DNA of 64,000 nucleotides from Pseudomonas sp. CCI4.2 (GCF_034350045.1 NZ_CP133781.1:2138001-2202000); one strand, 5' to 3'; positions 17,232 through 26,358 are shown, numbered from the stretch's first letter. The notes: generated by a model from the letters alone, not told the origin. Translations and numbers: made by a program.

Positions 17232-18314
17232 TTACGGCAACACCGGCAGCAAGAACCGGGCGATCACGGGCAAATGATTCGAAATCAGCAACGTGTCTTC
17301 TTTCCTCACTTGCGCCTCGATTCGTTTGATTCGCGGGCTGTGGAAGAAGTAATCCACAGTCCGGTCCGGTCCATCAATCCGTGGGTCGTTGGGGAAATGG
17401 GTTAACCATTGCCGACGATCAACTCCGCCAGATTCCGCATTGGTCGGGATCATCGGGTATTTGTCCCACAGCTCATGCAGCTCGCTGTCTTGCGAATATT
17501 CGCCGCGCGTTGCCGGTGCCAACCGTTGGTACTGGCCCAGCGGCAGTAGATTGAAATCGCCGCCGATCAACCACGGCGTGCCGCGACTCTCAAGGGTGTC
17601 CAGCCACTTACTGACGGCCTGCACTTGGCGCTCCAGGGTGTCGTCGTTTGCTCGAGGCGCATCAAGGTGCGTATTGATCACCGCGATTTGCCCGCCATCA
17701 CGTAACGGCAAATAACTCACCAGCAAGGCGCGTTTTGCCTGGAACTGGCGATGAATGAAGTTGCCCGCAGCTCGCGGCAATTGAATGCGTTCGGCGTGTT
17801 CGATTTCATAGCGAGACAGCGTGGCGAGTTTCATCCCGACGCTGCCGAAAATATGCCGGTCGGGAACGAAATCAGCCTTCCAGTCAAACGCTTCGGAGCT
17901 GCACGGGTATAAATCAGCCACGCGCTCTTGAAGCAACGCCAGTTGGTTGTCGTAGTCAGTGTTCTTGGCGCCGTCGTTCACTTCTTGCAGCAAAACGATG
18001 TCCGGCTGTTCATCCCGGACCACCCTCGCAACTTCATCAAGGTTGTAGGCAATGTCTTCCGGCGTTGGTCGCTCATCCGTGCCGCTGCCGTCGGCCATGT
18101 CGTACCAAAACACATAGCGTTTCCCCGCCAGGTATTGGATGTTCCAGGTCATGACTTTTAGCGCTTGGCCGGGCGCTAACACCGGGACGTTACCTTTGCA
18201 GACAGGCGTCACGGTCTCCTTGGCGGACGGATGCCAAGTCAAGCTATAGACCAGCAAGCACAGCAGGCCAATCGGTATCAGGCCAATCAAGGTGTAGCGC
18301 AATAATCGGGTCAT
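17232..18314 (-). CDS. Membrane-anchored endonuclease/exonuclease/phosphatase-fold hydrolase
   Basis: 360 aa. A single N-terminal membrane anchor (about residues 8-28) is followed by an EEP catalytic domain with the characteristic residues: MTWNIQYL, LLQEVND (metal-binding Glu), INTHLD, IGGDFNLLP, and the final SNHLPVIA (catalytic His). The domain should sit on the periplasmic side. Substrates in this superfamily range from DNA to phospholipids and inositol phosphates, and nothing here narrows it. The gene converges on hrpB; the next gene on the same strand is a YciC-like membrane protein (90 bases upstream). Confidence 0.85.
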   Translation of the reverse strand: MTRLLRYTLIGLIPIGLLCLLVYSLTWHPSAKETVTPVCKGNVPVLAPGQALKVMTWNIQYLAGKRYVFWYDMADGSGTDERPTPEDIAYNLDEVARVVRDEQPDIVLLQEVNDGAKNTDYDNQLALLQERVADLYPCSSEAFDWKADFVPDRHIFGSVGMKLATLSRYEIEHAERIQLPRAAGNFIHRQFQAKRALLVSYLPLRDGGQIAVINTHLDAPRANDDTLERQVQAVSKWLDTLESRGTPWLIGGDFNLLPLGQYQRLAPATRGEYSQDSELHELWDKYPMIPTNAESGGVDRRQWLTHFPNDPRIDGPDRTVDYFFHSPRIKRIEAQVRKEDTLLISNHLPVIARFLLPVLP

Positions 18315-18404
18315 CGGCTCGACTTAGAACGCAGAGCGTTCAATGACTGAATCGTTGCAAGATGAGCCCGAGCATAACCGCTCGGCTGCCAAAGGGGCAG
18401 GGCG

Positions 18405-19076
18405 CTAAAGGATCAGGCTTTTTTCTGGTGGCTCGTTGATCAGCATGAACAGGCGAAAAATTACAACGCTGGTAAATAGCTGCAAGAAACTACTGATGCT
18501 GTCGATCAGCAACGACACCGGTGCGCTCAGCGGCTCAGGCAGTATGAACAAGCTGACCCCTTCAAGCGCTGACAGTGGAATGTAAACGCACAACACGCAA
18601 GCCAGAATCCGCAGAAAGTGCCCTTGAGTCATCTTGATGCTCTCACGCATGGCCGCCAGCGGCGTCATGCCTCGCAGCACTAGCAGGTATTCGGAAAACG
18701 CCAGTTTGACCATGACCCAAATGCCGGGTACGACAAACATCGATAACCCGAACATGATCAGCAACGTGCTCAGCGCCGACATTACCGCGAAGGTAGGCCA
18801 CAGGCGCAGGGCCATCGCCATCAAGTCGCGTTTGCGCGGTTGCTCGCTGCGGCTGCGGGCGTCGAGAAACAGGATCAGCGCGCCGGTGTACAGCGGGTAA
18901 AAAAGCAGCCCGATCAACAACTCGTAAACCTGCGAAGCGTTGGACGCCAGCGCATTACTCAAGGCCTGTTTGCTCAGTGCTTCAAGCACCACCAAAGGCA
19001 GACACAGCATGAGGATGCTGGTCAGGTTGCGCCGGAAAAAATACAACGAGTCTTGTAGAACAGTCAGCGGATTCAT
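18405..19076 (-). CDS. YciC-family (UPF0259) inner-membrane protein
   Basis: 223 aa with about five to six hydrophobic helices and an N-terminus (MNPLTVLQDSLYFFRRN) typical of the YciC/UPF0259 family. The later segment GIWVMVKLAFSEYLLVLRGM and MRESIKMTQGHF also fits. No biochemical role is established for the family. The start is the ATG at 19076; a TTG one codon earlier is equally possible. Same strand as the EEP hydrolase gene downstream. Confidence 0.75.
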   Translation of the reverse strand: MNPLTVLQDSLYFFRRNLTSILMLCLPLVVLEALSKQALSNALASNASQVYELLIGLLFYPLYTGALILFLDARSRSEQPRKRDLMAMALRLWPTFAVMSALSTLLIMFGLSMFVVPGIWVMVKLAFSEYLLVLRGMTPLAAMRESIKMTQGHFLRILACVLCVYIPLSALEGVSLFILPEPLSAPVSLLIDSISSFLQLFTSVVIFRLFMLINEPPEKSLIL

Positions 19077-19273
19077 CAATCAGATCGCATGGCAAAAGCA
19101 GTGCGACACTTTAGCGTATGGCCACTGAGCGGCCAACAGCCTACGTTCAGCGTGGCGGCTGTAACATTTTGAACGAACTATTGAAACGGCACGGTTCAAC
19201 CCCATAACCTTGGATACGCCTGTCCCATTTTGGCCAGACGATGTTTTTTTAACGGCAATCTAACGAGGTCGCC

Positions 19274-20104
19274 ATGAACAGCGAAGAGCAAACCCTGATC
19301 GATGGTCTTTTCTCGAAATTGAGACAAGCCGAAGCGGACTCAGCCCCCCGTGACACCCAGGCTGAAGCACGGATCAAGGAGCATCTGACTCAGCAGCCGG
19401 CTCTGCCGTACTACATGACGCAGACCATTTTGGTGCAAGAAGCCGCGATCAAGCAGCTCGATGCACAAAATAAACAGCTCGCCGAGCAAGTGAGTCAACT
19501 GCAAAACCAGCTGCAGCAGACCCAAGCTCAGCTGCAACAAGCTCAATCTGCGCCAGCGCCGAGCAGCGGTGGTTTCCTGTCGAGCATTTTCGGCAGCTCC
19601 CGTGATCCTGCACCTCAAGCCCAACAACCGTCGTTCTCGCAACCACGGCCGGCATCACCTCAACAGTCGCCGGGTGGATGGCGTGAATCCGGGCCTTCTC
19701 AAAGCCCGCCGCCATATAACAATGCCCCGCAAGGCAACTACAACGGTCCGCCTCAGGGCCAGTACCAGCCACAAGCAGCAGCTGCCGCGCCGATTGGCAG
19801 CGGGTTTCTTGGCGGCGCGTTGAAAACCGCCGCCGGTGTAGCGGGCGGTGTGATGCTGGCAGAAGGCATCAGCAGCATGTTCCATCACAACCAGCAGCCG
19901 CAGGAAATTGTTGAAGTCATTCAGGAGCCAAACCGCGGCAATGACAACAACTCCAACGGTGGCGACAACGGTTGGGGTAACGATAACCAGCGCGTGAGCG
20001 ATAACAACTCGTTCGGCAATAACGACCCAAGTGGTGGTTTTGCCGATAACGACTTCGGCGACGACAGCGGTGGTTTTTCGGATGACGACGATTCCTACGT
20101 CTGA
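19274..20104 (+). CDS. DUF2076 protein
   Basis: 276 aa. The N-terminal region (MNSEEQTLIDGLFSKLRQAE, then a Q-rich coiled coil at about 60-100) is the conserved DUF2076 part. Next come a Pro/Gln/Ser-rich linker, a Gly/Ala hydrophobic segment (GSGFLGGALKTAAGVAGGVMLAEGI, about 175-200), and an acidic Asn/Asp/Gly-rich tail. Family function is unknown. The ribosome site is ACGAGG. A weak hairpin follows the gene at 20126-20155. Confidence 0.8.
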   Translation: MNSEEQTLIDGLFSKLRQAEADSAPRDTQAEARIKEHLTQQPALPYYMTQTILVQEAAIKQLDAQNKQLAEQVSQLQNQLQQTQAQLQQAQSAPAPSSGGFLSSIFGSSRDPAPQAQQPSFSQPRPASPQQSPGGWRESGPSQSPPPYNNAPQGNYNGPPQGQYQPQAAAAAPIGSGFLGGALKTAAGVAGGVMLAEGISSMFHHNQQPQEIVEVIQEPNRGNDNNSNGGDNGWGNDNQRVSDNNSFGNNDPSGGFADNDFGDDSGGFSDDDDSYV

Positions 20105-20125
20105 TCCGGCTGCCTGATCCCTATT

Positions 20126-20155
20126 GATCGGCTGCCCTGACCAAGGCAGTCGATC
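20126..20155 (+). terminator. Possible weak terminator after the DUF2076 gene
   Basis: Inverted repeat GATCG-G-CTGCC / GGCAG-T-CGATC with an 8-base loop. No clear T-run follows, so its activity is doubtful. Confidence 0.35.
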
Positions 20156-20270
20156 AGATATTGCCCGCCCCAAGCGCTTAAAACCGTCCTCAAACTGGCA
20201 TACTGAGCGCCGACTCAATTTCTGAATCGTTGCTGCCAGCTCGCGCGCTTGCGCCATGGAGGGATATCCG

Positions 20271-20750
20271 GTGAAAAAAATCGCTGTGTTCGCCGATGTA
20301 CAGAACCTCTACTACACCGTACGTCAGGCCCATGGTTGCCATTTCAACTACGCCGCCCTGTGGGCCGATATCAGCCAGCGCGGGCAGATCGTCGAAGCCT
20401 ATGCGTACGCCATCGACCGTGGTGACAGCAAGCAGCAACAATTCCAGCAGATTTTGCGCAACCTCGGCTTCACGGTAAAACTCAAACCGTACATTCAGCG
20501 CAGCGATGGCTCGGCCAAGGGCGATTGGGATGTAGGCATTACCATCGACATCATGGACGTCGCGCCCCATGTCGATGAAGTGGTACTGGCTTCCGGTGAT
20601 GGCGACTTTGATTTGCTGCTCGAGCGGATCATCAGCAAGCACGGGGTGGAGGCGATCGCCTACGGCGTGCCGGGTTTGACCGCCAACTCGCTGATCCGCG
20701 CTGCCAGTCGTTATGTGCCGATTGAAGGCGCGTTTCTTTTAAGAAGCTAA
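20271..20750 (+). CDS. NYN-domain (LabA/DUF88-type) putative ribonuclease
   Basis: 159 aa PIN-like fold protein. The conserved acidic residues are visible: IAVFADVQNLYY (first Asp), KGDWDVGITIDIMD (second cluster) and LASGDGDFDLLLE (third). Together they form the metal site in NYN nucleases, which are thought to process RNA. The start is taken as GTG 20271 (VKKIAVFADV), because the preceding GGAGGG is an ideal ribosome site at 7 bases; an ATG at 20256 would include that site inside the gene. An exonuclease gene follows on the same strand 52 bases downstream. Confidence 0.85.
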   Translation: MKKIAVFADVQNLYYTVRQAHGCHFNYAALWADISQRGQIVEAYAYAIDRGDSKQQQFQQILRNLGFTVKLKPYIQRSDGSAKGDWDVGITIDIMDVAPHVDEVVLASGDGDFDLLLERIISKHGVEAIAYGVPGLTANSLIRAASRYVPIEGAFLLRS

Positions 20751-20802
20751 GCGTCTGAAAGCCGTTTTTTTGTTATTGGATTTCTGAAGGGTTGGGCCAG
20801 GT

Positions 20803-21414
20803 TTGGAACGTATTGCCGTCATCGACTTTGAAACCACCGGTATTTCCCCTAGCCACAGCTGCCGGGCGACTGAAATTGCCGTGGTCATCATGGAGCAGGG
20901 ACGTATCGTCGAGCGTTACCAAAGCTTGATGAATGCGGGCGTGCGCATCCCGGCCTTTATCGAAGCGCTGACCGGCATCAGCAACAGCATGCTGCGCACC
21001 GCACCCCCGGCGACTGAGGTCATGCAGGAAGTGGCTGAGTTCGTCGGCAGCACGCCGTTGGTGGCACACAACGCTTCTTTCGACCAGAAATTCTGGGACT
21101 ACGAGCTGTCGCGGATTCAGCGTAATCGCGAGCAAAGTTTTGCCTGCTCCATGCTGCTGGCGCGGCGCTTAATGCCAGGCGCGCCGAATCACAAGCTCGG
21201 CACCCTGACGACTTGGGCCAAGCTGCCTCACACCGGCAAGGCTCACCGGGCCATGGCCGATGCGGAAATGGCCGCCAACCTGACGGTGCACCTGGCCAAC
21301 GAATTGCGTCAGACCCACGGTATTTCTGGGGTGTCCCATCAGTTTCTGTGCACGCTGCAAAAAGTGCCGGCAGCAAAAATCAGCGAAGCCCTCAAACGCC
21401 AACGCGGTTTTTAA
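20803..21414 (+). CDS. DEDDh 3'-5' exonuclease (DnaQ/PolC-epsilon-like)
   Basis: 203 aa. The three exonuclease motifs are intact: VIDFETTG (ExoI), HNASFDQKFW (ExoII) and HRAMADAEM with the catalytic His (ExoIIIe). The C-terminal 25 residues are extra. This is a stand-alone domain rather than the polymerase III epsilon subunit, which has a longer C-terminus for alpha binding. Substrate could be DNA or RNA. The start is TTG 20803 (MERIAVIDFE), the only start that fits the motif spacing. Its position after a NYN nuclease gene suggests a joint nucleic-acid turnover role (inference). Confidence 0.88.
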   Translation: MERIAVIDFETTGISPSHSCRATEIAVVIMEQGRIVERYQSLMNAGVRIPAFIEALTGISNSMLRTAPPATEVMQEVAEFVGSTPLVAHNASFDQKFWDYELSRIQRNREQSFACSMLLARRLMPGAPNHKLGTLTTWAKLPHTGKAHRAMADAEMAANLTVHLANELRQTHGISGVSHQFLCTLQKVPAAKISEALKRQRGF

Positions 21415-21563
21415 GTGCGGGCTTCTCGCTTTTAGTATTTACCTCTAGCAAAACCTGATCATTCGATCTCGTGTCCTGGCGCACCTATCTGCTTCTCTTC
21501 AGCGCGCACGATTAATAAACCATGTTTTGAAAACTGTATGGCTGAGATAAACAGGTTTTGTTC

Positions 21564-21596
21564 CTTATCTTTGACGTGTTGCTTTCATAAGATAAG
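21564..21596. promoter_or_regulatory. Operator-like dyad upstream of the EamA exporter
   Basis: Inverted repeat CTTATCT 21564-21570 / AGATAAG 21590-21596 with 19 bases between, about 30 bases before the exporter gene; GAGATAA also occurs at 21544. It may bind a local regulator, but no regulator gene is adjacent. Confidence 0.35.
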
Positions 21597-21625
21597 TCAC
21601 CCTAAAAAGGACTTATGAGCACGCC

Positions 21626-22570
21626 ATGCCGACTTCTCGACGTTTTCCCTTGATCTTGATCGGAGCCTTCTTTGCCCTGTACGTGATTTGGGGCTCGACC
21701 TATTTGGTGATTCGCATCGGTGTCGCGTCGTGGCCGCCGCTGATGTTGGCCGGTATTCGGTTCACGATTGCGGGCAGCTTGTTATATGCCTTCTTGCGCT
21801 TTCGCGGCGCCCCGGCACCAACTTGGAAGCAATGGCGGGCGGCCGGAATGATCGGTTTTCTGCTGCTGGCCTGCGGCAACGGCGGTATTACATTGGCTGA
21901 GCACGCGGGCGTGGCCTCTGGGGTTGCGGCGCTGTCGGTGGCGGTGGTGCCGTTGTTCACGCTGTTGTTTGGCTTGCTGTGGGGCCATCGCAACACACGG
22001 CTTGAATGGGCTGGGATCTTTCTAGGCTTGATCGGCATCGTCATGCTCAACATGGGCTCTAACCTGCAATCCAGCCCCTATGGCGCCGCGTTGGTGATCT
22101 TCGCGGCGGCGTCCTGGGCGTTTGGTTCGGTATGGAGCAAAAGCCTTCCTTTGCCACCGGGTCCCATGGCCAGCGCGGCGGAAATGATCGTGGCCGGAGG
22201 CGCGCTGTTGCTGGGCAGTGCGGTGCGCGGCGAGCGCCTGGAGCAGATGCCACCCGCTGCGGGCTGGGGCGCTTTGGCGTATCTGGTGGTGTTCGGCTCC
22301 ATCGTCGCGTTCAGCGCCTATATGTACCTGCTGAAAAACGTGCGCCCGGCGGCCGCGACCAGCTATTGCTACGTCAATCCTGCGGTGGCGGTGTTGTTGG
22401 GCATTCTGTTTGCCGGTGAACATATCGGCTTTGAAGAGTGCGTGGCCATGGCGGTGATCATCAGCGCCGTGGTGTTGATTGGTCTTCCGCAATGGCGCAA
22501 GCGACCGCAGCCAAGGCTCGCACCGCTGGAAAAGGAACAGGAGCAGGCTGGATCTGTGCGGACAGGGTAA
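21626..22570 (+). CDS. yedA: EamA-family drug/metabolite exporter, YedA-like
   Basis: 314 aa inner-membrane protein with ten predicted helices in two EamA repeats. The opening FALYVIWGSTYLVIRIGV, LAEHAGVASGVAALSVAVVP and the second-half VFGSIVAFSAYMYLLKNVRP plus YVNPAVAVLLG are typical of the YedA/RhaT-related branch of the DMT superfamily. Substrate unknown; relatives export amino acids or toxic metabolites. A dyad lies just upstream. rhlE begins 39 bases after the stop. Confidence 0.85.
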   Translation: MPTSRRFPLILIGAFFALYVIWGSTYLVIRIGVASWPPLMLAGIRFTIAGSLLYAFLRFRGAPAPTWKQWRAAGMIGFLLLACGNGGITLAEHAGVASGVAALSVAVVPLFTLLFGLLWGHRNTRLEWAGIFLGLIGIVMLNMGSNLQSSPYGAALVIFAAASWAFGSVWSKSLPLPPGPMASAAEMIVAGGALLLGSAVRGERLEQMPPAAGWGALAYLVVFGSIVAFSAYMYLLKNVRPAAATSYCYVNPAVAVLLGILFAGEHIGFEECVAMAVIISAVVLIGLPQWRKRPQPRLAPLEKEQEQAGSVRTG

Positions 22571-22609
22571 ACTGCGCGCCTTGCGCTGAATTTTCCCTAC
22601 GGTATCCCC

Positions 22610-23944
22610 ATGACATTCGCCACTCTCGGCCTGATCGAACCCTTGTTGCGTGCCGTTACGGCCCTCGGCTACCAGACTCCGACGCCTGTTCAGGCTGAGG
22701 CGATTCCTCCGGTGCTGGCCGGCCGCGACTTGATGGCGGCCGCTCAAACCGGCACCGGCAAGACCGCCGGTTTCGCCTTGCCGTTGCTGCAGCGCTTGAC
22801 CATGGAGGGCCCGAAAGTGGCGGCCAACTCGGTGCGGGCCCTGGTGTTGGTGCCAACTCGCGAACTGGCCGAGCAGGTTCACGCAAACATTGAGCAGTAC
22901 AACGAAAACCTGCCGCTGAAAACCTACGCGGTGTATGGCGGCGTCAGCATCAACCCGCAAATGATGAAGCTGCGCAGCGGTGTCGATGTTCTGGTGGCTA
23001 CCCCCGGTCGTTTGCTCGATCTTTATCGGCAGAAAGCGCTCAAGTTCAACCAACTGCAAATTCTGGTCCTTGACGAAGCCGACCGCATGCTCGACCTCGG
23101 TTTCTCCGAAGAACTGCGCGACATCTATGCGGCCTTGCCTAAGCGCCGTCAGACGCTGCTGTTTTCGGCGACCTTCTCCGACGCGATTCGTCAGTTGGCC
23201 GGGCAAATGCTCGACGACCCACTGACCATCGAAGTCAGTCCGCGTAACGTCGCCGCCAGCTCAGTCAAGCAATGGGTGGTGCCGGTCGACAAGAAGCGCA
23301 AGACTGAACTGTTTATTCATCTGCTGAAAAAGCAGCATTGGGGCCAGGTATTGGTGTTCGCCAAGACTCGTATTGGCGTTGATCAACTGGTCGAGCGCTT
23401 GCAAGGTCTTGGTATCAACGCCGACGGTATTCACGGCGACAAACCTCAAGCCACCCGCCAGCGCGCGCTGGATCGTTTCAAGACCAGCGAAGTCAAGATT
23501 TTGGTGGCCACCGATGTCGCCGCTCGCGGTCTGGACATCGATGACCTGCCAACCGTGGTTAACTTCGATCTGCCTATCGTGGCCGAGGACTACATCCACC
23601 GCATCGGCCGTACCGGTCGGGCGGGGCTGACCGGCGAAGCGATTTCGTTTGTTTGTGCAGATGAAGTTGAATTGCTGTCCGCCATTGAAACCCTGACTCG
23701 CCAGACACTGGATCGCCAGGAAGAGCAGGACTTTGAACCGGAACACCGGGTGCCCGCCACCGACGCCAGCGGCCAGATCCTGAAAAAACCGAAGAAGCCG
23801 AAAAAACCAAAAGTACCGGGCGGCGCCAAACGCAATCTGGGCAAATGGGTAGACAGCAACGAAAAAGCCGCCGACATCCCCGCAGTCAAAGCCGTGCGCA
23901 AAGTGCCCGTTTTCAACACCGGCCCACGTAAGAAAAAGCCTTAA
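22610..23944 (+). CDS. rhlE: DEAD-box ATP-dependent RNA helicase RhlE
   Basis: 444 aa. Q motif region (TFATLGL, TPTPVQAEAIP), Walker A AAQTGTGKT, PTRELAEQV, TPGRLLD, DEAD box VLDEADRMLD, SAT (LLFSATF), VATDVAARGLDID and HRIGRTGR are all intact. The C-terminus is a Lys/Pro-rich tail (KKPKKPKKPK), typical of RhlE and able to bind RNA. Such helicases act in ribosome maturation, RNA degradation and cold growth. Its best-known pseudomonad relatives affect motility and virulence (family knowledge; not assessed here). Confidence 0.93.
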   Translation: MTFATLGLIEPLLRAVTALGYQTPTPVQAEAIPPVLAGRDLMAAAQTGTGKTAGFALPLLQRLTMEGPKVAANSVRALVLVPTRELAEQVHANIEQYNENLPLKTYAVYGGVSINPQMMKLRSGVDVLVATPGRLLDLYRQKALKFNQLQILVLDEADRMLDLGFSEELRDIYAALPKRRQTLLFSATFSDAIRQLAGQMLDDPLTIEVSPRNVAASSVKQWVVPVDKKRKTELFIHLLKKQHWGQVLVFAKTRIGVDQLVERLQGLGINADGIHGDKPQATRQRALDRFKTSEVKILVATDVAARGLDIDDLPTVVNFDLPIVAEDYIHRIGRTGRAGLTGEAISFVCADEVELLSAIETLTRQTLDRQEEQDFEPEHRVPATDASGQILKKPKKPKKPKVPGGAKRNLGKWVDSNEKAADIPAVKAVRKVPVFNTGPRKKKP

Positions 23945-24041
23945 TTATTGCAGGGGTCGGTATTTTCTTTAGGAGACAACTTTTTGGCGAGAAGCCTTGA
24001 TGTGGTGTGTCATGTAGATGGCCTCGCCAACACGTCGGCCC

Positions 24042-25280
24042 CTACAGGTGCTTCAGCCAGCTGACCATTCCCAGCCCAGCCGCCCGGCCGCTGGAGAAGC
24101 ACGCGGTCAGCAAGTAGCCGCCAGTGGGTGCTTCCCAATCGAGCATTTCGCCCGCGCAGAACACGCCCGGCAGGTGTCTTAGCATCAACTCCGCCGTCAG
24201 CGCTTCAAACGGAACACCGCCTGCGGTACTGATGGCTTCGTCGATGGGGCGCGATTTAATCAACGTCAGCGGCAAGGCTTTCAGTGACTTGCTCAGCAGC
24301 AGCGGATCCGCAAACACCTCAGTGGGCGCCAGTTCGCGGAGTAAAGCGGCCTTCACCCCGTCGATCCCCAACTGACTGTGCAAATGTTTGGACATCGAGC
24401 GCGAGCCGCGCGGTTTCGCCAGCGCGGACTGGATGTTGCCAATGTTTTTACCTGGCAGCAGATCAATCTCCACGGTGGAAAATCCCTGCTGATTGATTTG
24501 CTCCCGAATCTTCGCCGACAGCGCGTAAATCAAGCTGCCCTCGACCCCCGTTTCGGTCACAACGCATTCGCCCATGCGCGGTGTCTGGCTCTGTAATCCG
24601 ACAGCAATGTTCTTTAACGGGGCGCCAGCGAATTTACTGCGCAGTAACTCGCTCCATCCCGCCACTTCAAACCCGCAGTTACTCGGTTGCAAGGCGGTGA
24701 TGGTGATGCCTTGTTCTTCCAGCAACGGCAACCACGCACCATCGGAACCCAACCGCGCCCAACTGGCACCGCCTAAGGCCAGCAACACCGCGTCTGGTTT
24801 GAGGGTCTGTTCGCCCTCGGCGTTAGCCATACGCAAAGTGCCGTCAGCATTCCAGCCCAGCCAGCGGTGACGAGTGTGGATAACCACGCCCGCGTCGCGT
24901 AGGCGCTTGAGCCAAGCGCGCAGTAAGGGGGCGGCCTTCATGTCGGTGGGAAATACCCGACCGGAACTGCCGACAAATGTCTCGATGCCTAACTGTTGAA
25001 TCCAGTCGCGCAAGGTGTCTGGGCCAAAACTTCGGAGCAGTGGCGCAATAAAAGGCGCCCGCTCAGCGTACCGAGAGAGAAAGGCCGGATAAGGCTCGGA
25101 ATGGGTGATGTTCATGCCGCCGACGCCCGCCAGCAGGAATTTTCTGCCCACCGATGGCATCGCGTCGTACAAATCGACGTTGATTCCCGCTTGGCTCAAA
25201 ACCTCGGCCGCCATCAAACCCGCAGGACCACCGCCTACAATTGCGACTGAAGGGGGCGTTGCTGAGTGGGGAGAGGTCAT
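24042..25280 (-). CDS. HI0933/BaiN-like flavoprotein (TIGR03862 type)
   Basis: 412 aa FAD-binding protein. The dinucleotide-binding fold opens with VAIVGGGPAGLMAAEVLSQAG, followed by MPSVGRKFLLAGVGGMNITH and AVLLALGGASWARLGSDG. The C-terminal SKSLKALPLTLIKSRPIDEAISTAGGV and FCAGEMLDWEAPTGGYLL close the FAD site, as in the HI0933 family. The reaction is unknown for this subgroup. Start taken at MTSPHSATPP; a start 11 codons upstream is also open and neither has a good ribosome site. A DnaA-box sequence lies inside the gene at 24875. Confidence 0.85.
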   Translation of the reverse strand: MTSPHSATPPSVAIVGGGPAGLMAAEVLSQAGINVDLYDAMPSVGRKFLLAGVGGMNITHSEPYPAFLSRYAERAPFIAPLLRSFGPDTLRDWIQQLGIETFVGSSGRVFPTDMKAAPLLRAWLKRLRDAGVVIHTRHRWLGWNADGTLRMANAEGEQTLKPDAVLLALGGASWARLGSDGAWLPLLEEQGITITALQPSNCGFEVAGWSELLRSKFAGAPLKNIAVGLQSQTPRMGECVVTETGVEGSLIYALSAKIREQINQQGFSTVEIDLLPGKNIGNIQSALAKPRGSRSMSKHLHSQLGIDGVKAALLRELAPTEVFADPLLLSKSLKALPLTLIKSRPIDEAISTAGGVPFEALTAELMLRHLPGVFCAGEMLDWEAPTGGYLLTACFSSGRAAGLGMVSWLKHL

Positions 25281-25475
25281 GGCGCACTGTGGATCAGCGA
25301 AGTAGCCGGGCATTCTACCCGAGGACGTCCACGCTTTTAAGCACCTTGCATGGAGCGGACCTGTGAATAACTATTGGTTAAAAATTAGCCAAGTGCTGCT
25401 AGCCCTATTGTCATAAGGCTCTGCGAGGCTTTCGCTCAGGTTATCCACAGGCAGTTCCACAGCCATTGTGGATAA
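24875..25475. promoter_or_regulatory. Cluster of DnaA-box sequences
   Basis: Four exact matches to TTATNCACA occur here: 24875-24883 (minus, TTATCCACA, inside the flavoprotein gene), 25362-25370 (minus, TTATTCACA), 25441-25449 (plus, TTATCCACA) and 25467-25475 (minus, TTATCCACA). Three of them lie within 114 bases of the non-coding gap 25281-25641, which is AT-richer than its surroundings (ATAACTATTGG, AAATTATTGAG). They could titrate DnaA or place the neighbouring genes under DnaA control. This is not the usual dnaA/oriC gene neighbourhood. Confidence 0.55.
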
Positions 25476-25641
25476 ATTATTGAGCGTATGGGTTATTCCG
25501 GCACGGTGGATGAATGGCATGGACATTTTTCAGTTCATAAGAGGTCGAAGACTGATCTTGCCTGTATTGCCGTTGGTGAATGACGGTTGGCCGAGAGAAC
25601 AATACGGCAGATGTTAAGGGGTGGGCCAGGGGAGTAAGCCG

Positions 25642-26211
25642 ATGGAGCCGATTTTCGAACTCAACAGCCCACGATTGTTAATGCGGCGCTGGCGCGATGA
25701 TGATTTACCCGAGTTCGCAGCGATGTGCGCCGACCCGCAGGTGATGCGCTATTTCCCGGAGCCCATGAGCCGCCTGGAAAGCGCGGCGTTGATCGGGCGA
25801 GTGCGGGGGCATTTCGCTGAATTGGGGTTCGGCCTGTGGGCGTTGGAACGCAAGGATACCGGAGCCTTCATCGGCTTTACCGGGTTGTGCGTTGTGGGCA
25901 TTGAAGCGCATTTCACGCCAGCGGTGGAAATCGGCTGGCGTCTAGCGCGTGAACATTGGGGTCTCGGCTACGCCAGCGAAGCGGCCTGGACTGCTCTAGG
26001 CTGTGGTTTTGACCGCCTGGGGTTGGATGAGATCGTGTCGTTTACCGCCGAACTCAATCTGCCGTCACAGAAAGTCATGCAAGCCATTGGCATGCAGCGA
26101 GATCCGGTCGATGACTTCGATCATCCGGCCCTGGCCAATAAAGATCCGTTGAAACCTCACGTGCTCTACCGGATTACCCGCCAACAGTGGCTGAAAACGT
26201 TGCAAGGATGA
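25642..26211 (+). CDS. GNAT acetyltransferase, RimJ/RimL-like
   Basis: 189 aa acetyl-CoA-dependent transferase. The N-terminal LNSPRLLMRRWRDDDLPEF, the core EIGWRLAREHWGLGYASEA and the later FTAELNLPSQKVMQAIGM are standard for the Acetyltransf_3 group. Members acetylate ribosomal protein N-termini or small molecules; the substrate is unknown. The start is the ATG at 25642, preceded by GGGGAG at 8 bases, rather than the GTG at 25621. The gap upstream carries the DnaA boxes. Confidence 0.87.
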   Translation: MEPIFELNSPRLLMRRWRDDDLPEFAAMCADPQVMRYFPEPMSRLESAALIGRVRGHFAELGFGLWALERKDTGAFIGFTGLCVVGIEAHFTPAVEIGWRLAREHWGLGYASEAAWTALGCGFDRLGLDEIVSFTAELNLPSQKVMQAIGMQRDPVDDFDHPALANKDPLKPHVLYRITRQQWLKTLQG

Positions 26212-26358
26212 ATACGGCTCACACTGACAATTTCTGTATCATTTACGGCTTGACCGCGCAGTTTGGGATGAACGCCGAGTTCACTGCCCGTTGCCGCTGA
26301 TTGAACCGTTCGCCGCCGCCCTGGAGGCGCAGCATTGTTTTGTGTGAGGAATTTCTAA

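Noticed and set aside
22022..23206. 394-codon open frame on the minus strand
   Set aside because: It lies antisense to the EamA exporter and rhlE, which have full family motifs; its translation is His/Gln/Arg-rich low-complexity sequence typical of an antisense frame in GC-rich DNA.
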